7,847 nucleotides of DNA from Alphaproteobacteria bacterium (GTDB lineage: Bacteria; Pseudomonadota; Alphaproteobacteria; UBA9219), in NCBI GenBank assembly GCA_028716765.1, contig JAQUPC010000099.1, positions 1-7,847 on the forward strand. Direction: 5' to 3'. The notes below the pieces were generated by a model, which was not told the origin of the DNA, made no database searches, and saw nothing but the letters and a program-made list of their open reading frames with translations. Below are positions 1 through 6,706 of the stretch, piece after piece. The translations under genes were made by a program, and so were the position numbers. Position 1 is the stretch's first letter; each line of letters begins with the position of its first letter.

Positions 1-20
1 GCTCTTCAGCTCTCCCCTTT

Positions 21-147
<127 letters not shown>

Positions 148-166
148 ATGATGTCATAATAACCAG

Positions 167-226
167 TCCCCCTTCGCTAAAGCTTCCCCCTACGCCAAGG
201 CTTCGGGGGACACGTCGGGGGACATA
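167..226. repeat. Two 18-bp C-rich repeats followed by two 12-bp G-rich repeats
   Basis: Two adjacent 18-bp units, 167-184 and 185-202, match at 15 of 18 positions and both begin TCCCCCT. They are followed by two 12-bp units, 203-214 and 215-226, both beginning TCGGGGGACA. Each TCCCCC can pair with either GGGGGA, so alternative hairpins are possible. The best runs from 185 to 210, with TCCCCC/GGGGGA outside and GCC/GGC inside. The block fills most of the spacer between the two tRNA genes and lies upstream of tRNA-Ser. No coding role is apparent. The style recalls small palindromic intergenic repeats found in many bacterial genomes, but the family assignment is an inference. Confidence 0.6.
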
Positions 227-227
227 A

Positions 228-276
228 GATTGGCTAAGCGTTCCCCCGGATCGTGTCCGGGGTCACGAAGCCAATC
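228..276 (-). terminator. Nested hairpin downstream of tRNA-Leu (processing or termination)
   Basis: Outer arms of 8 bp (228-235 against 269-276) enclose a perfect 7-bp GC-rich hairpin (244-250 against 256-262, five-base loop). It starts four bases after the CCA end of tRNA-Leu. No T-run follows on the minus strand, so it is not a standard intrinsic terminator. It could be a 3' processing or stabilising structure in a joint tRNA-Leu/tRNA-Ser precursor, or a weak terminator. Confidence 0.4.
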
Positions 277-279
277 CAA

Positions 280-366
280 TGGTGCCTCAGGAGGGACTCG
301 AACCCCCACTTCCTTGCGAAAAGCAGATTTTGAGTCTGCCGCGTCTACCGGTTCCGCCACTGAGGC
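280..366 (-). tRNA. tRNA-Leu (anticodon CAA)
   Basis: The minus strand folds as a class II tRNA. The acceptor stem GCCTCAG/CTGAGGC joins 360-366 to 284-290, with discriminator A at 283 and an encoded CCA at 280-282. The anticodon stem GCAGA/TCTGC closes the loop CTCAAAA, giving anticodon CAA, which reads the leucine codon TTG. A variable arm and a T-arm with GGTTCGAGT follow. The size, 87 bases with CCA, is normal for tRNA-Leu. A clear promoter lies just upstream, so the gene does not depend on the lysA operon for transcription. Confidence 0.96.
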
Positions 367-389
367 AGGCATTTCTCGAAAGCCGTGGG

Positions 390-417
390 ATCATAACGGT
401 CTTCCGGGCAGGGTCAA
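390..417 (-). promoter_or_regulatory. Sigma-70-type promoter of tRNA-Leu
   Basis: On the minus strand, TTGACC (412-417) and TATGAT (390-395) are separated by 16 bases. Both are close to the consensus boxes TTGACA and TATAAT. The predicted start near 383 gives a leader of about 17 bases before the mature tRNA 5' end at 366. The promoter sits between the stop codon of the DUF4175-like gene (449) and the tRNA, in the expected orientation. Confidence 0.75.
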
Positions 418-448
418 TCAGGAATTTCAAGAGGCTGGGTGCCGCCGT

Positions 449-1624
449 TTACCCTTTTTCGCGATGGGCCTGCTGCAGGAAATTCCGGGCTTTTCCCAGC
501 AAATTATCCTCGATACGGGCCGCCGCCTGCCAGAGCAACAAGCTTACGGCCGGCACGGATTCGCCCTGATGATCCAGCACAAGGCGCACAGCCCCCGTCC
601 GTAGCGCCATATACACGACAGGATCGCCGTGATCGTCGGCCGTTTCCCGGGCGATGCCGGCCATGATGTTGGCGGCCTCGTCGCGGGTCGTTTCATCCGG
701 TTTTTGCAAAAGCTTTTCCCGCTCCTCGATGAGCGCCCGCGCCAGAGGATGCGAGAACGACCGTTTGGGAAGCGCCACGGACATTTTATCGCTCAAGGCC
801 TTTTGCCCCGCGCCGTCCCTGACTTCCAGTTGAATGTCGACCGTCATGCCCGCCCACGGCAGATACGTCAAATCCTGTATGTCCAGCACTTTGCCGTGCC
901 TTGCATGAGGCGAGGCCAAAACGACGGCTTCCGCCGCGTTGCCCTGCCGGGGCCCCTCTCCTCCCGGCGAAACGTGCGCGACAAGGGTCTCCACGCCGTA
1001 GTCGTCGGAAATCTCGTAAGAAAGGCGCGTCGACGTGCCGTCAACCGTAGCAAGAGGCTCGAGGAACGCTACGCGCGGCGGCGTATCGCGAACGACACGG
1101 ATGTTCCACGACGCCAAAGTCCGCCATCCGCGGCGCAGAGCAATCGAGCGCCCGCCCTTTATCGCCGCCGCCGCCTTGAAGCCGCCGCCGTCATCCGGCG
1201 TTAAGGGAAAAGCCTTTCCGTCGTAATGAAGAACGGGCGCACGGCCGCCCCCGGACACCTCTACGTTCAAAACGCTCCCCTCGGGAACATCGAACATGGC
1301 CTGTCCTTTATCCGGGACTTCCGGCCCGGCAAGCATAACCTGAGCCGATCCCGTGTAAGCGGGCGGCGTAATCCATGCGGTGAGAGTCCCGGAAGGTTCG
1401 GAAGGCCACAGCCAGCCAAGAGAAACGGGTTTGCCCGTCACCCAACGCCCCGCATAGCCGCCCAGGCCAAAACCGGCACAGACCAGCAACGCTACAATGA
1501 TCGCATACCGCAAGCGGCGCGACGGCTTTTGCCCGCGCTTTATCTTTGGCCCGCGCGCCCGCGCAGGCCCTCCGGCCGCAACAGGCTGGAGCGATCTTTT
1601 CGGGCGGGCGTGAGGTTCTTTCAT
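449..1624 (-). CDS. Shortened DUF4175-family membrane protein (TIGR02302-like)
   Basis: A protein of 391 residues. A basic, proline-rich cytoplasmic tail (1-39) leads into one membrane segment (about 40-59), and the rest is predicted to be periplasmic. Family signatures as I recall them are WITPPAYTG (84-92), VPEGS (113-117), SDDYGVE (206-212), DLTYLPWAGM (251-260), RSFSHPLARALIEER (288-302) and LLLWQAAARIED (362-373). Full-length members usually exceed 800 residues, with a longer membrane-bound N-terminus and a long low-complexity Gln-rich C-terminus. Both are absent here: the reading frame stops just after the conserved core, and only 82 bases separate the stop from tRNA-Leu. The function of the family is unknown to me. 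The gene starts seven bases after the lysA stop, so it is almost certainly co-transcribed with lysA. ATG at 1624 has only a weak ribosome site (AAGAAG). Confidence 0.8.
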   Translation of the reverse strand: MKEPHARPKRSLQPVAAGGPARARGPKIKRGQKPSRRLRYAIIVALLVCAGFGLGGYAGRWVTGKPVSLGWLWPSEPSGTLTAWITPPAYTGSAQVMLAGPEVPDKGQAMFDVPEGSVLNVEVSGGGRAPVLHYDGKAFPLTPDDGGGFKAAAAIKGGRSIALRRGWRTLASWNIRVVRDTPPRVAFLEPLATVDGTSTRLSYEISDDYGVETLVAHVSPGGEGPRQGNAAEAVVLASPHARHGKVLDIQDLTYLPWAGMTVDIQLEVRDGAGQKALSDKMSVALPKRSFSHPLARALIEEREKLLQKPDETTRDEAANIMAGIARETADDHGDPVVYMALRTGAVRLVLDHQGESVPAVSLLLWQAAARIEDNLLGKARNFLQQAHREKG

Positions 1625-1631
1625 CTGCTTC

Positions 1632-2906
1632 TTATTCCGCGCAAGCCGTTGTCATCCACGAAGGCAAAGTTTCCCATCCAATTTGTTCCGCCACGGAAAG
1701 GCGGCGACGTATAATAGCGTATTGCGCGCCGGAAACCAAAACTTCCGGCACAAGCGCCCTGCCGTTATAGGTCGAGGCCATCGCACTACCGTATGCGCCC
1801 GCTTGCAGGATCGCCACAAGATCGTCAGTTTCCATCGGTGGCAACAGGTAATTCTCGCCGAAAAGATCGCTTGTTTCGCAGATCGGCCCCACAACCGCCA
1901 CAGGAGATACAGCCGCGCCGTTCTTTTTCGCGACCGGGAGCAAGCCATGTCGCGCCCCGTACATGGCGGGTCTGACCAGATCGTTCATGGCCGCGTCGAT
2001 AATGAGGAATTTCTTGCACGTTCCCTCTTTAATATGGATGGCGCGGCCCACCAGAATGCCCGCGTCGCCCACAAGGCGGCGGCCGGGCTCGAACATCACC
2101 TCGCACCCCAAAGGCCTGATCACATCGCGGACAATCGCGGCGTAGTCCTCGAAAGGCGCCAGCGTTTGGCCGTCATAGGGAATACCGACGCCGCCGCCGA
2201 GATCCACGCGATCTATATTCATCCCCCGCGCCCGGCACCCGCGCACAATATCGGCCAGCTTTTGATAAGCTTCGCGGAACGGCTCGTAGTCATGAACGTG
2301 CGAGCCGACATGAATCATCAGCCCTTTCAACTCGAGCCCCGGCAAAGACGATGCAAGGCGCAAGGCTTCGTCCAGATGATCGAGTTCGATGCCGAATTTG
2401 GTTTCCTTGTGTCCCGTCGACGTTTTTTTGTGCGTCCGCGCGTCAACGTCGGGATTGATCCTCAAGCCGACCGGCGCCGTTTTTTCCAGCGACGCGGCGG
2501 TCCGGCTGATCAGGTGCAGTTCAGGAATGGATTCCGCGTTGATCTGATAAATGCGCGCCAGAAGCGCCGCCGTGATTTCGTCCCGCGTTTTGCCGACGCC
2601 GTTAAAAACGATCTTTTCAGGCCGGACGCCCGCCTGCAGCGCGCGCTCCAGTTCCCCGGCCGACGTGACGTCGGCCCCTGCCCCGCATGCGGCCAGCGCG
2701 CGCATCACGGCCAGATTCGCGTTGGCTTTGATGGCGTAATAAATGGAGGTCTTCATGCCGGCAAAGGGCCCGGCGAAATCACGGTAATTCTGCTGCAGCT
2801 GCTGCGTGGAATAGCAATAAAACGGCGTGCCGACCTCGGCCGCAATCCGTGTCAGGGGAACCGCTTCCGCGCATAGGACGTCATTCCGGTAATCAAAAGC
2901 GTTCAT
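1632..2906 (-). CDS. lysA: Diaminopimelate decarboxylase
   Basis: A PLP-dependent cytoplasmic enzyme that converts meso-diaminopimelate to L-lysine and CO2, the last step of lysine synthesis. The 424-residue length is normal. A fold III (alanine racemase-type) barrel carries YYAIKANAN with the PLP lysine K60, followed by HVGSH (199-203), the phosphate-binding DLGGGVGI (235-242) and EPGRRLVG (273-280). In the C-terminal barrel are the catalytic cysteine C343 in GPICETSDLFG and AGAYGSAMASTYNGR (369-383). HVGSH replaces the more usual HIGSQ, a mild variant. I chose ATG at 2906. An in-frame TTG two codons upstream (2912) is possible, but neither has a clear Shine-Dalgarno site. The start lies 18 bases after the lipoprotein gene's stop, which suggests one operon and perhaps coupled translation. 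Confidence 0.96.
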   Translation of the reverse strand: MNAFDYRNDVLCAEAVPLTRIAAEVGTPFYCYSTQQLQQNYRDFAGPFAGMKTSIYYAIKANANLAVMRALAACGAGADVTSAGELERALQAGVRPEKIVFNGVGKTRDEITAALLARIYQINAESIPELHLISRTAASLEKTAPVGLRINPDVDARTHKKTSTGHKETKFGIELDHLDEALRLASSLPGLELKGLMIHVGSHVHDYEPFREAYQKLADIVRGCRARGMNIDRVDLGGGVGIPYDGQTLAPFEDYAAIVRDVIRPLGCEVMFEPGRRLVGDAGILVGRAIHIKEGTCKKFLIIDAAMNDLVRPAMYGARHGLLPVAKKNGAAVSPVAVVGPICETSDLFGENYLLPPMETDDLVAILQAGAYGSAMASTYNGRALVPEVLVSGAQYAIIRRRLSVAEQIGWETLPSWMTTACAE

Positions 2907-2924
2907 GCACAAGGCTTTATATGG

Positions 2925-3068
2925 TTAATAATCCGTTTCAGGAGCCGGATAGGTGCGCGGAAAAGTATCGGATGCCCCCGGAGGCGCATCCACATGCCCC
3001 GGTTTTTTCCCGCACCCCGGCAATATACAAACGATAAGCAGCAGCAGTCCGCAGGCGATCCATTTCAT
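2925..3068 (-). CDS. lptM: Small LptM-like lipoprotein
   Basis: A 47-residue precursor. MKW is followed by a hydrophobic stretch (about 3-16) and the lipobox LPGC with the lipidated cysteine at residue 19, then GKKPG and a short Pro-rich tail ending TFPRTYPAPETDY. In the LptM (YifL) family the mature peptide begins CGxKGP and is anchored in the outer membrane, where it aids maturation of the LptD/LptE LPS translocon. Here CGKKPG is a variant of that start. Location directly upstream of lysA agrees with the alphaproteobacterial arrangement (upstream of dapF in E. coli). A longer in-frame start at 3128 would add 20 residues without signal-peptide character, so I prefer ATG at 3068, although its ribosome site is poor. 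Proline at position -2 of the lipobox is slightly unusual. Confidence 0.75.
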   Translation of the reverse strand: MKWIACGLLLLIVCILPGCGKKPGHVDAPPGASDTFPRTYPAPETDY

Positions 3069-3163
3069 GGTTCGCCGCCGGCAAAGGCTTTCCGGGTTTA
3101 CGCAATTGAAAGGAATGGGGTCTAGCATTTCTTTGTCCTATGCCTCTAGCCCGATACTCTAAA
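3069..3163. promoter_or_regulatory. Divergent intergenic region between lptM-lysA and tlpA
   Basis: This 95-base gap separates the start codons of two divergent transcription units, so it should hold promoters for both. I found no convincing paired -35/-10 boxes. TTGAAA at 3106-3111 has no well-placed -10 partner. An imperfect dyad is visible, GGGTCTAGCAT (3118-3128) against ATGCCTCTAGCCC (3140-3152), built around two CTAG cores 20 bases apart. It could be an operator or chance. The region is inferred to be regulatory from gene orientation only. Confidence 0.4.
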
Positions 3164-3724
3164 ATGATTAAGCGTTGTTTCGCAACCATCCTTTTCTTGC
3201 TGCATTGCGGTCTTGCTTTTGCCGCCGACGGGCCTCGAGCCTTAAGCGTCAACTTTTCGGTCATGGATCCCCCGTGGGACGTGCCGGACCTTCTGTTCAC
3301 GGACAGCAAGGGCGGCGAACACTTGTTACGCAGCTATATGAAAAACGAACTCAGGGGCCGTTACGTTCTGCTCAATCTGTGGGCGACCTGGTGCACGCCC
3401 TGCGTAAGTGAGATGCCTTCGCTCAACCGTCTGCAAGCGCTCATGGGGCCGCGCAACCTGAGCGTGATCGCCCTGTCCGTGGACCGGGAAGGCAGCGTGG
3501 CGGTGCCGGCTTTTTACCGGCGCAACAATTTGAATCAACTTAAGGTTTATTGGGATTCGACGGGCACGGCTCTACGGCGCCTCCACTTGCGCGGCATTCC
3601 GACGACCTTGCTGATCAATCCGAACGGTCAGGAGATCGGCCGCGTGGCCAGCCATGTCGACTGGACGCGGGAAGACAATCTTGCCTTCCTCAGCCGGATG
3701 ATAGGCGCGCCGCTCAGGTTTTAA
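3164..3724 (+). CDS. TlpA/ResA-type periplasmic thiol-disulfide oxidoreductase
   Basis: A thioredoxin-fold protein of 186 residues. It begins with a signal peptide (KR in the n-region, hydrophobic core about 5-19, likely cut after AFA at 18-20), so it acts in the periplasm. The redox motif WATWCTPC (73-80; C77, C80) and the following SEMPSL are typical of TlpA/ResA proteins. The cis-proline is P146 in GIPTTLLI. Such proteins reduce disulfides on apocytochromes c or on copper-delivery proteins; the partner here is not known. An upstream in-frame ATG at 3140 would put eight extra residues before the signal peptide. I prefer 3164, since it gives a normal n-region, but neither start has a good ribosome site. 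The gene diverges from lptM-lysA and runs tail to tail into flgD, sharing TTAA at 3721-3724. Confidence 0.88.
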   Translation: MIKRCFATILFLLHCGLAFAADGPRALSVNFSVMDPPWDVPDLLFTDSKGGEHLLRSYMKNELRGRYVLLNLWATWCTPCVSEMPSLNRLQALMGPRNLSVIALSVDREGSVAVPAFYRRNNLNQLKVYWDSTGTALRRLHLRGIPTTLLINPNGQEIGRVASHVDWTREDNLAFLSRMIGAPLRF

Positions 3725-4476
3725 GAGGTCGTATCCGAGGCCGCCGTCGTCACCCCGGCGTAAACGGCCGTGACATCCGCCGCCTTTACGCTCGCGGCGC
3801 CCAGAGAAAGCGTCGCCGTGCCGTCCGAATCCGTTTGCAACCCCGTCACGCGGCCTATCATATCGATATTGCTGATTGTCATCGCCTTGCTTTCGCTGTC
3901 GGTTGCGGCGATCGAAAGCTTGTAAACGCCGTCCGCCGCTTGCGTGCCATCCGTCTTCACGCCATCCCACGCGACCTTGTTGACCCCCGAGGCGGTCGGC
4001 CCGGCCATCGTCGCTATCGTGGCGCCGGTGCTGTCCTTGACGGTTATCGTCACGCTTTTGGCCGTGCTTGGCAGATTGTAGGACAAAGCGGCGCTGCCCC
4101 CTTGAACAAGAATCTGATCGTTGGCGGGCGCCTCAATCGTTTGCCCGACGTAGTTCAACAACGAGGTGATCCCGTTCCCTTTCATAAGGCTCACCAACTG
4201 CTCCAGTTTATCGTTGGTGCTGATCTGCTGCTCGACGCCGGCGAACTGGACGAGTTCCTGCGTGAACTGGTTGGTGTCCGTAGCGCTCATGGGATCCTGA
4301 TTCTGCAGTTGCGTCGTCAGAATCTTGAGAAAGGTTGCGTAATCGCCCGTCAGCTTACTGGACGCCGACGAGGAACTGCTCGCCGTGCTTGCGGCCGTAG
4401 CCGCCTGCTGTTGCGCGATGTAATTATCCAGAATGGTCGAACTGGTGGCCGACGTAACGCTGCTTGTTGTGCTCAT
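3721..4476 (-). CDS. flgD: Flagellar hook assembly scaffold (hook cap) FlgD
   Basis: FlgD forms the temporary cap at the tip of the growing hook, guides FlgE addition, and is exported by the flagellar type III system. The 251 residues begin with a Ser/Thr/Ala-rich export region (1-41). The conserved FlgD N-terminal domain follows, YATFLKILTTQLQNQDP (46-62) and FTQELVQFAGVEQQ (71-84). Residues from about 108 form the beta-rich Tudor/Ig-like part, with VAWDGVKTDG (168-177) and GVYKLSIAATD (183-193) as FlgD-Ig signatures. GAGAGGA-like site GAGAGGA lies 4 bases before ATG at 4476 and touches the TGA stop of fliK, suggesting translational coupling. It is the last gene of the flagellar operon visible here and its stop overlaps the stop of tlpA. 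Confidence 0.95.
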   Translation of the reverse strand: MSTTSSVTSATSSTILDNYIAQQQAATAASTASSSSSASSKLTGDYATFLKILTTQLQNQDPMSATDTNQFTQELVQFAGVEQQISTNDKLEQLVSLMKGNGITSLLNYVGQTIEAPANDQILVQGGSAALSYNLPSTAKSVTITVKDSTGATIATMAGPTASGVNKVAWDGVKTDGTQAADGVYKLSIAATDSESKAMTISNIDMIGRVTGLQTDSDGTATLSLGAASVKAADVTAVYAGVTTAASDTTS

Positions 4477-4485
4477 GGCATCCTC

Positions 4486-6219
4486 TCAAACTCTAAGATT
4501 GACACGTCCCGGCGTGAGGTAATAGGTCTCGACCTCCGCCTCGCTCATTGTTCCGGCGCTGTCAGGAGCCGAAAATCCATTGTTTCCCGATTTGCCGGAG
4601 TCTGAAGAACCGTTGCCGTTCGAGCCGGAATTGAACAAATTAGTTTGCCCGTCGCCGCGAAGGCTGAATTGCAAACTGCCAGAGTCAGCGCGCAAACCTG
4701 CGTCCTGCAGGGCTCGCTGGAGGCTTCCCACGTCCTTGAGAAGCAAGTCCAGCGTCGCCGGGTTGTCGGCGACGACCGTTCCTTTGACCTTGTTGCCGTC
4801 CGCGAAAGACAGCTTGATTTCGATGCGGCCCAGTTCGGCGGGACGCAACTGCAAGGTCATTTCCTGAACACCATCCTTAACCTGCTTATGCAGCTGAAGC
4901 GTTACCTGCTCGACCGCGCTTGGCAGTCCGCTCGCCCCGCCCTTGGTAACGCGTGCCGCCGAAAGCTGGCTGGCAAAATCATAGGAGCCCACCGGGCCTA
5001 CGGCTTCGGGCAACCCTTGCTGGGCCGGAGCCGCATTGGAGCGCCCCGTGGAAGCAGCCGAAGCGCTTCCCTCGGCTGTTACGGATCCGGTCGGCCCGGC
5101 GCCCTTGACGACCGAACCGGTCCCCTCCGCGCCGCGCACATTTCCTGACGGCGCGGCTGCGTTGAAAAGATTCAAAAACTCTTCGGCGCTGGCTGCTTTT
5201 CCTTCCGCATGTGCGGCCCCGCCCTCCGTGTGTTTGCCGTTGTTCCTGGCCGTCAACGCTTCGAACCCGGAAGGGGTTTTACCGTTTCCGGCGGCGGCAT
5301 TTGTGTTCGAGTCGTTCAGGAATGGGGTTAAAGGATCCTGAGGCTTGTCTTCCGGCGTTTTCGCTTTAAGCGGGTTTTTTCCGGACTCGTTTTCAGCGAT
5401 TTGGGGCAGGACCATGCCGCTTGTATCTACGCCTGTTTCCGCCGTGGCCGTTTCGCTTGAAGCCGTCTCCGTAGTCCCGGTTTCTTCCCCGGCTTTGTGG
5501 ATGCCCACCCTTTCCAACAGCATCTTGCGCAACAACAAAAGTGCTGCCTGTTCGGCTGCCATAAGGTCGGCAAACACGGCATTCGCATCGAAACCATCCT
5601 GCGTTTCTTCAGCCGCCGGAGTTTCCGTCTTGCCCTCTGCCTGTTGGACGTTCGCGCCGGTGTCCTCCGGCGCGGCTGCGACGGGTGTCTCCGGAAGATT
5701 TTGCGTTTCTTCGGCAACGGGCGCGGTTACGTCCGCCTCTTCGGATGTCTGCGCCGTTTCCTTCGGGGCTTCGACCTCCGTTGTGCACTCGACTGCGGCC
5801 TCCGTGGCGCTCACATCTTCATCGGCCGAAACGGCGGCGCCATCATCGGCATCCTGATCGTCATGGCCTTTGCACGGGTGCGAACGGGCGTGTTTGATGC
5901 GCTGGCGGTTGTGATACAACGCGTGGGAATCCTCCCTGATACTCTGCAACAAGGCGCGCAAAGCGGCGCGGTCGTCGCTTGCGGACTGGGACAAACCGGT
6001 ATGCCTTGAAACTTCAGTATCCACCGTCTGTTCGCGGCTGCTTGAGGCCGGGTCTTGACCTGCGTTCGCTTGCTTGGCGGCGGCGGCCTGCGTCAGCATT
6101 TCGGCGAAAATGTCGTTCTGCGCGCCTAAAAGATTAAAACTGTTCTTCAGAGCGGCGAATAAACCCGCCGCGCCTCTACCGGTCGCTGACTGAACATTGG
6201 CACCATCGGTTTGCGACAT
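4486..6219 (-). CDS. fliK: Flagellar hook-length control protein FliK
   Basis: FliK measures the hook as a secreted ruler and switches the export gate (FlhB) from hook to filament substrates. The predicted protein has 577 residues. Residues 1-430 are low-complexity, rich in Ala, Thr, Glu, Gly and Ser, typical of the ruler region. A helical island lies at about 210-240 (DANAVFADLMAAEQAALLLL). The C-terminal domain (Flg_hook, about 434-522) contains MTLQLRPAELGRIEIKL (454-470), the best conserved FliK signature. A Gly/Ser/Asn linker follows, then the tail YYLTPGRVNLRV. I chose ATG at 6219: it has GAGGAG nine bases upstream and gives the family-like start MSQTDG. The longer reading to 6255 would include the ribosome site in the coding region. 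The gene begins 19 bases after the flgN-like gene and ends nine bases before flgD. Confidence 0.93.
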   Translation of the reverse strand: MSQTDGANVQSATGRGAAGLFAALKNSFNLLGAQNDIFAEMLTQAAAAKQANAGQDPASSSREQTVDTEVSRHTGLSQSASDDRAALRALLQSIREDSHALYHNRQRIKHARSHPCKGHDDQDADDGAAVSADEDVSATEAAVECTTEVEAPKETAQTSEEADVTAPVAEETQNLPETPVAAAPEDTGANVQQAEGKTETPAAEETQDGFDANAVFADLMAAEQAALLLLRKMLLERVGIHKAGEETGTTETASSETATAETGVDTSGMVLPQIAENESGKNPLKAKTPEDKPQDPLTPFLNDSNTNAAAGNGKTPSGFEALTARNNGKHTEGGAAHAEGKAASAEEFLNLFNAAAPSGNVRGAEGTGSVVKGAGPTGSVTAEGSASAASTGRSNAAPAQQGLPEAVGPVGSYDFASQLSAARVTKGGASGLPSAVEQVTLQLHKQVKDGVQEMTLQLRPAELGRIEIKLSFADGNKVKGTVVADNPATLDLLLKDVGSLQRALQDAGLRADSGSLQFSLRGDGQTNLFNSGSNGNGSSDSGKSGNNGFSAPDSAGTMSEAEVETYYLTPGRVNLRV

Positions 6220-6238
6220 ATTATTATTCTCCTCTTTT

Positions 6239-6706
6239 CTACGCTGTGCGGACAACGGCCACCGGCCGGCACGTCGGGCTATAGGTTCCGAGTTCCATAT
6301 GGGCCAAACGCGGATCGCTGTAACTTTGGCGGGGCAAAGCCTCGTCCTTTACCGCTTTAATGACGTGCTGAATCAGCCGCTGCGTAGCGCCGACCGCCGT
6401 TTTCAAAGCTGCCGCGTTGCGTTCGGTGACCCCGGCCAAACGGTTTCCAGCCGCCTTAAGCCTGTTGCGCATTTCTCCGGAGGCTTGCCTGATCAGATCC
6501 GGGTTGGCCGCAATGACTTTCATGTTGGACTGATAATCGATAACCAGTTTGTTCTTCCGGCGAAGCAGTTCATTCATAGCCGTCATGTCATTTTTTTTGA
6601 GAAGCTTGATTTCGTCGCCCAGAACGGCCGCAAGTTCCGTCATCACGCCTAGCGTGGCATCGACAAGTTGGACAGGCGGGTTGCCGGACACCGATTTATT
6701 GCTCAT
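6239..6706 (-). CDS. FlgN-like flagellar protein (probable export chaperone)
   Basis: A protein of 155 residues, almost entirely helical. The segment from about 13 to 60 has the FlgN pattern: a long amphipathic helix with acidic and Lys residues (LAAVLGDEIKLLKKND) followed by MNELLRRKNKL. A second long helix covers about 70-122. The C-terminus ends in a short extended tail, YSPTCRPVAVVRTA. FlgN proteins hold the hook-filament junction proteins FlgK and FlgL before export. The assignment rests on helix pattern, length and location between flgJ and fliK, so it is weaker than for its neighbours. The ATG overlaps the flgJ stop as ATGA (6703-6706), and GGAG lies seven bases upstream, so the two are translationally coupled. 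Confidence 0.7.
   Translation of the reverse strand: MSNKSVSGNPPVQLVDATLGVMTELAAVLGDEIKLLKKNDMTAMNELLRRKNKLVIDYQSNMKVIAANPDLIRQASGEMRNRLKAAGNRLAGVTERNAAALKTAVGATQRLIQHVIKAVKDEALPRQSYSDPRLAHMELGTYSPTCRPVAVVRTA

Noticed and set aside
1..20. Possible gene end at the left edge
   Set aside because: Twenty bases before the terminator are too short to identify. The palindrome could serve a gene converging from the left, but nothing shows one.
190..372. Open reading frame of 60 codons on the minus strand, across tRNA-Leu
   Set aside because: It runs through the tRNA gene and its 3' spacer. The peptide is the usual translation artefact of a tRNA-Leu gene and has no ribosome site of note.
1683..2876. 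Long plus-strand open frame (397 codons) opposite lysA
   Set aside because: It lies fully antisense to a well-supported lysA, its translation is Arg-rich with no recognisable domain, and such frames are common opposite GC-rich genes.
2907..2912. TTG start of lysA two codons upstream of the ATG
   Set aside because: ATG at 2906 is available, the two extra residues add nothing to the family alignment, and no ribosome site favours TTG.
3550..4605. Long plus-strand open frame (351 codons) opposite the 3' part of tlpA's neighbour flgD
   Set aside because: It overlaps the end of tlpA in another frame and is antisense to flgD and the end of fliK. The translation is Arg-rich and resembles no family I know.
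5345..5857. Plus-strand open frame (170 codons) rich in Ser, Ala and Val, opposite fliK
   Set aside because: It mirrors the low-complexity Ala/Thr/Glu coding of fliK on the other strand and lacks a ribosome site and any domain.
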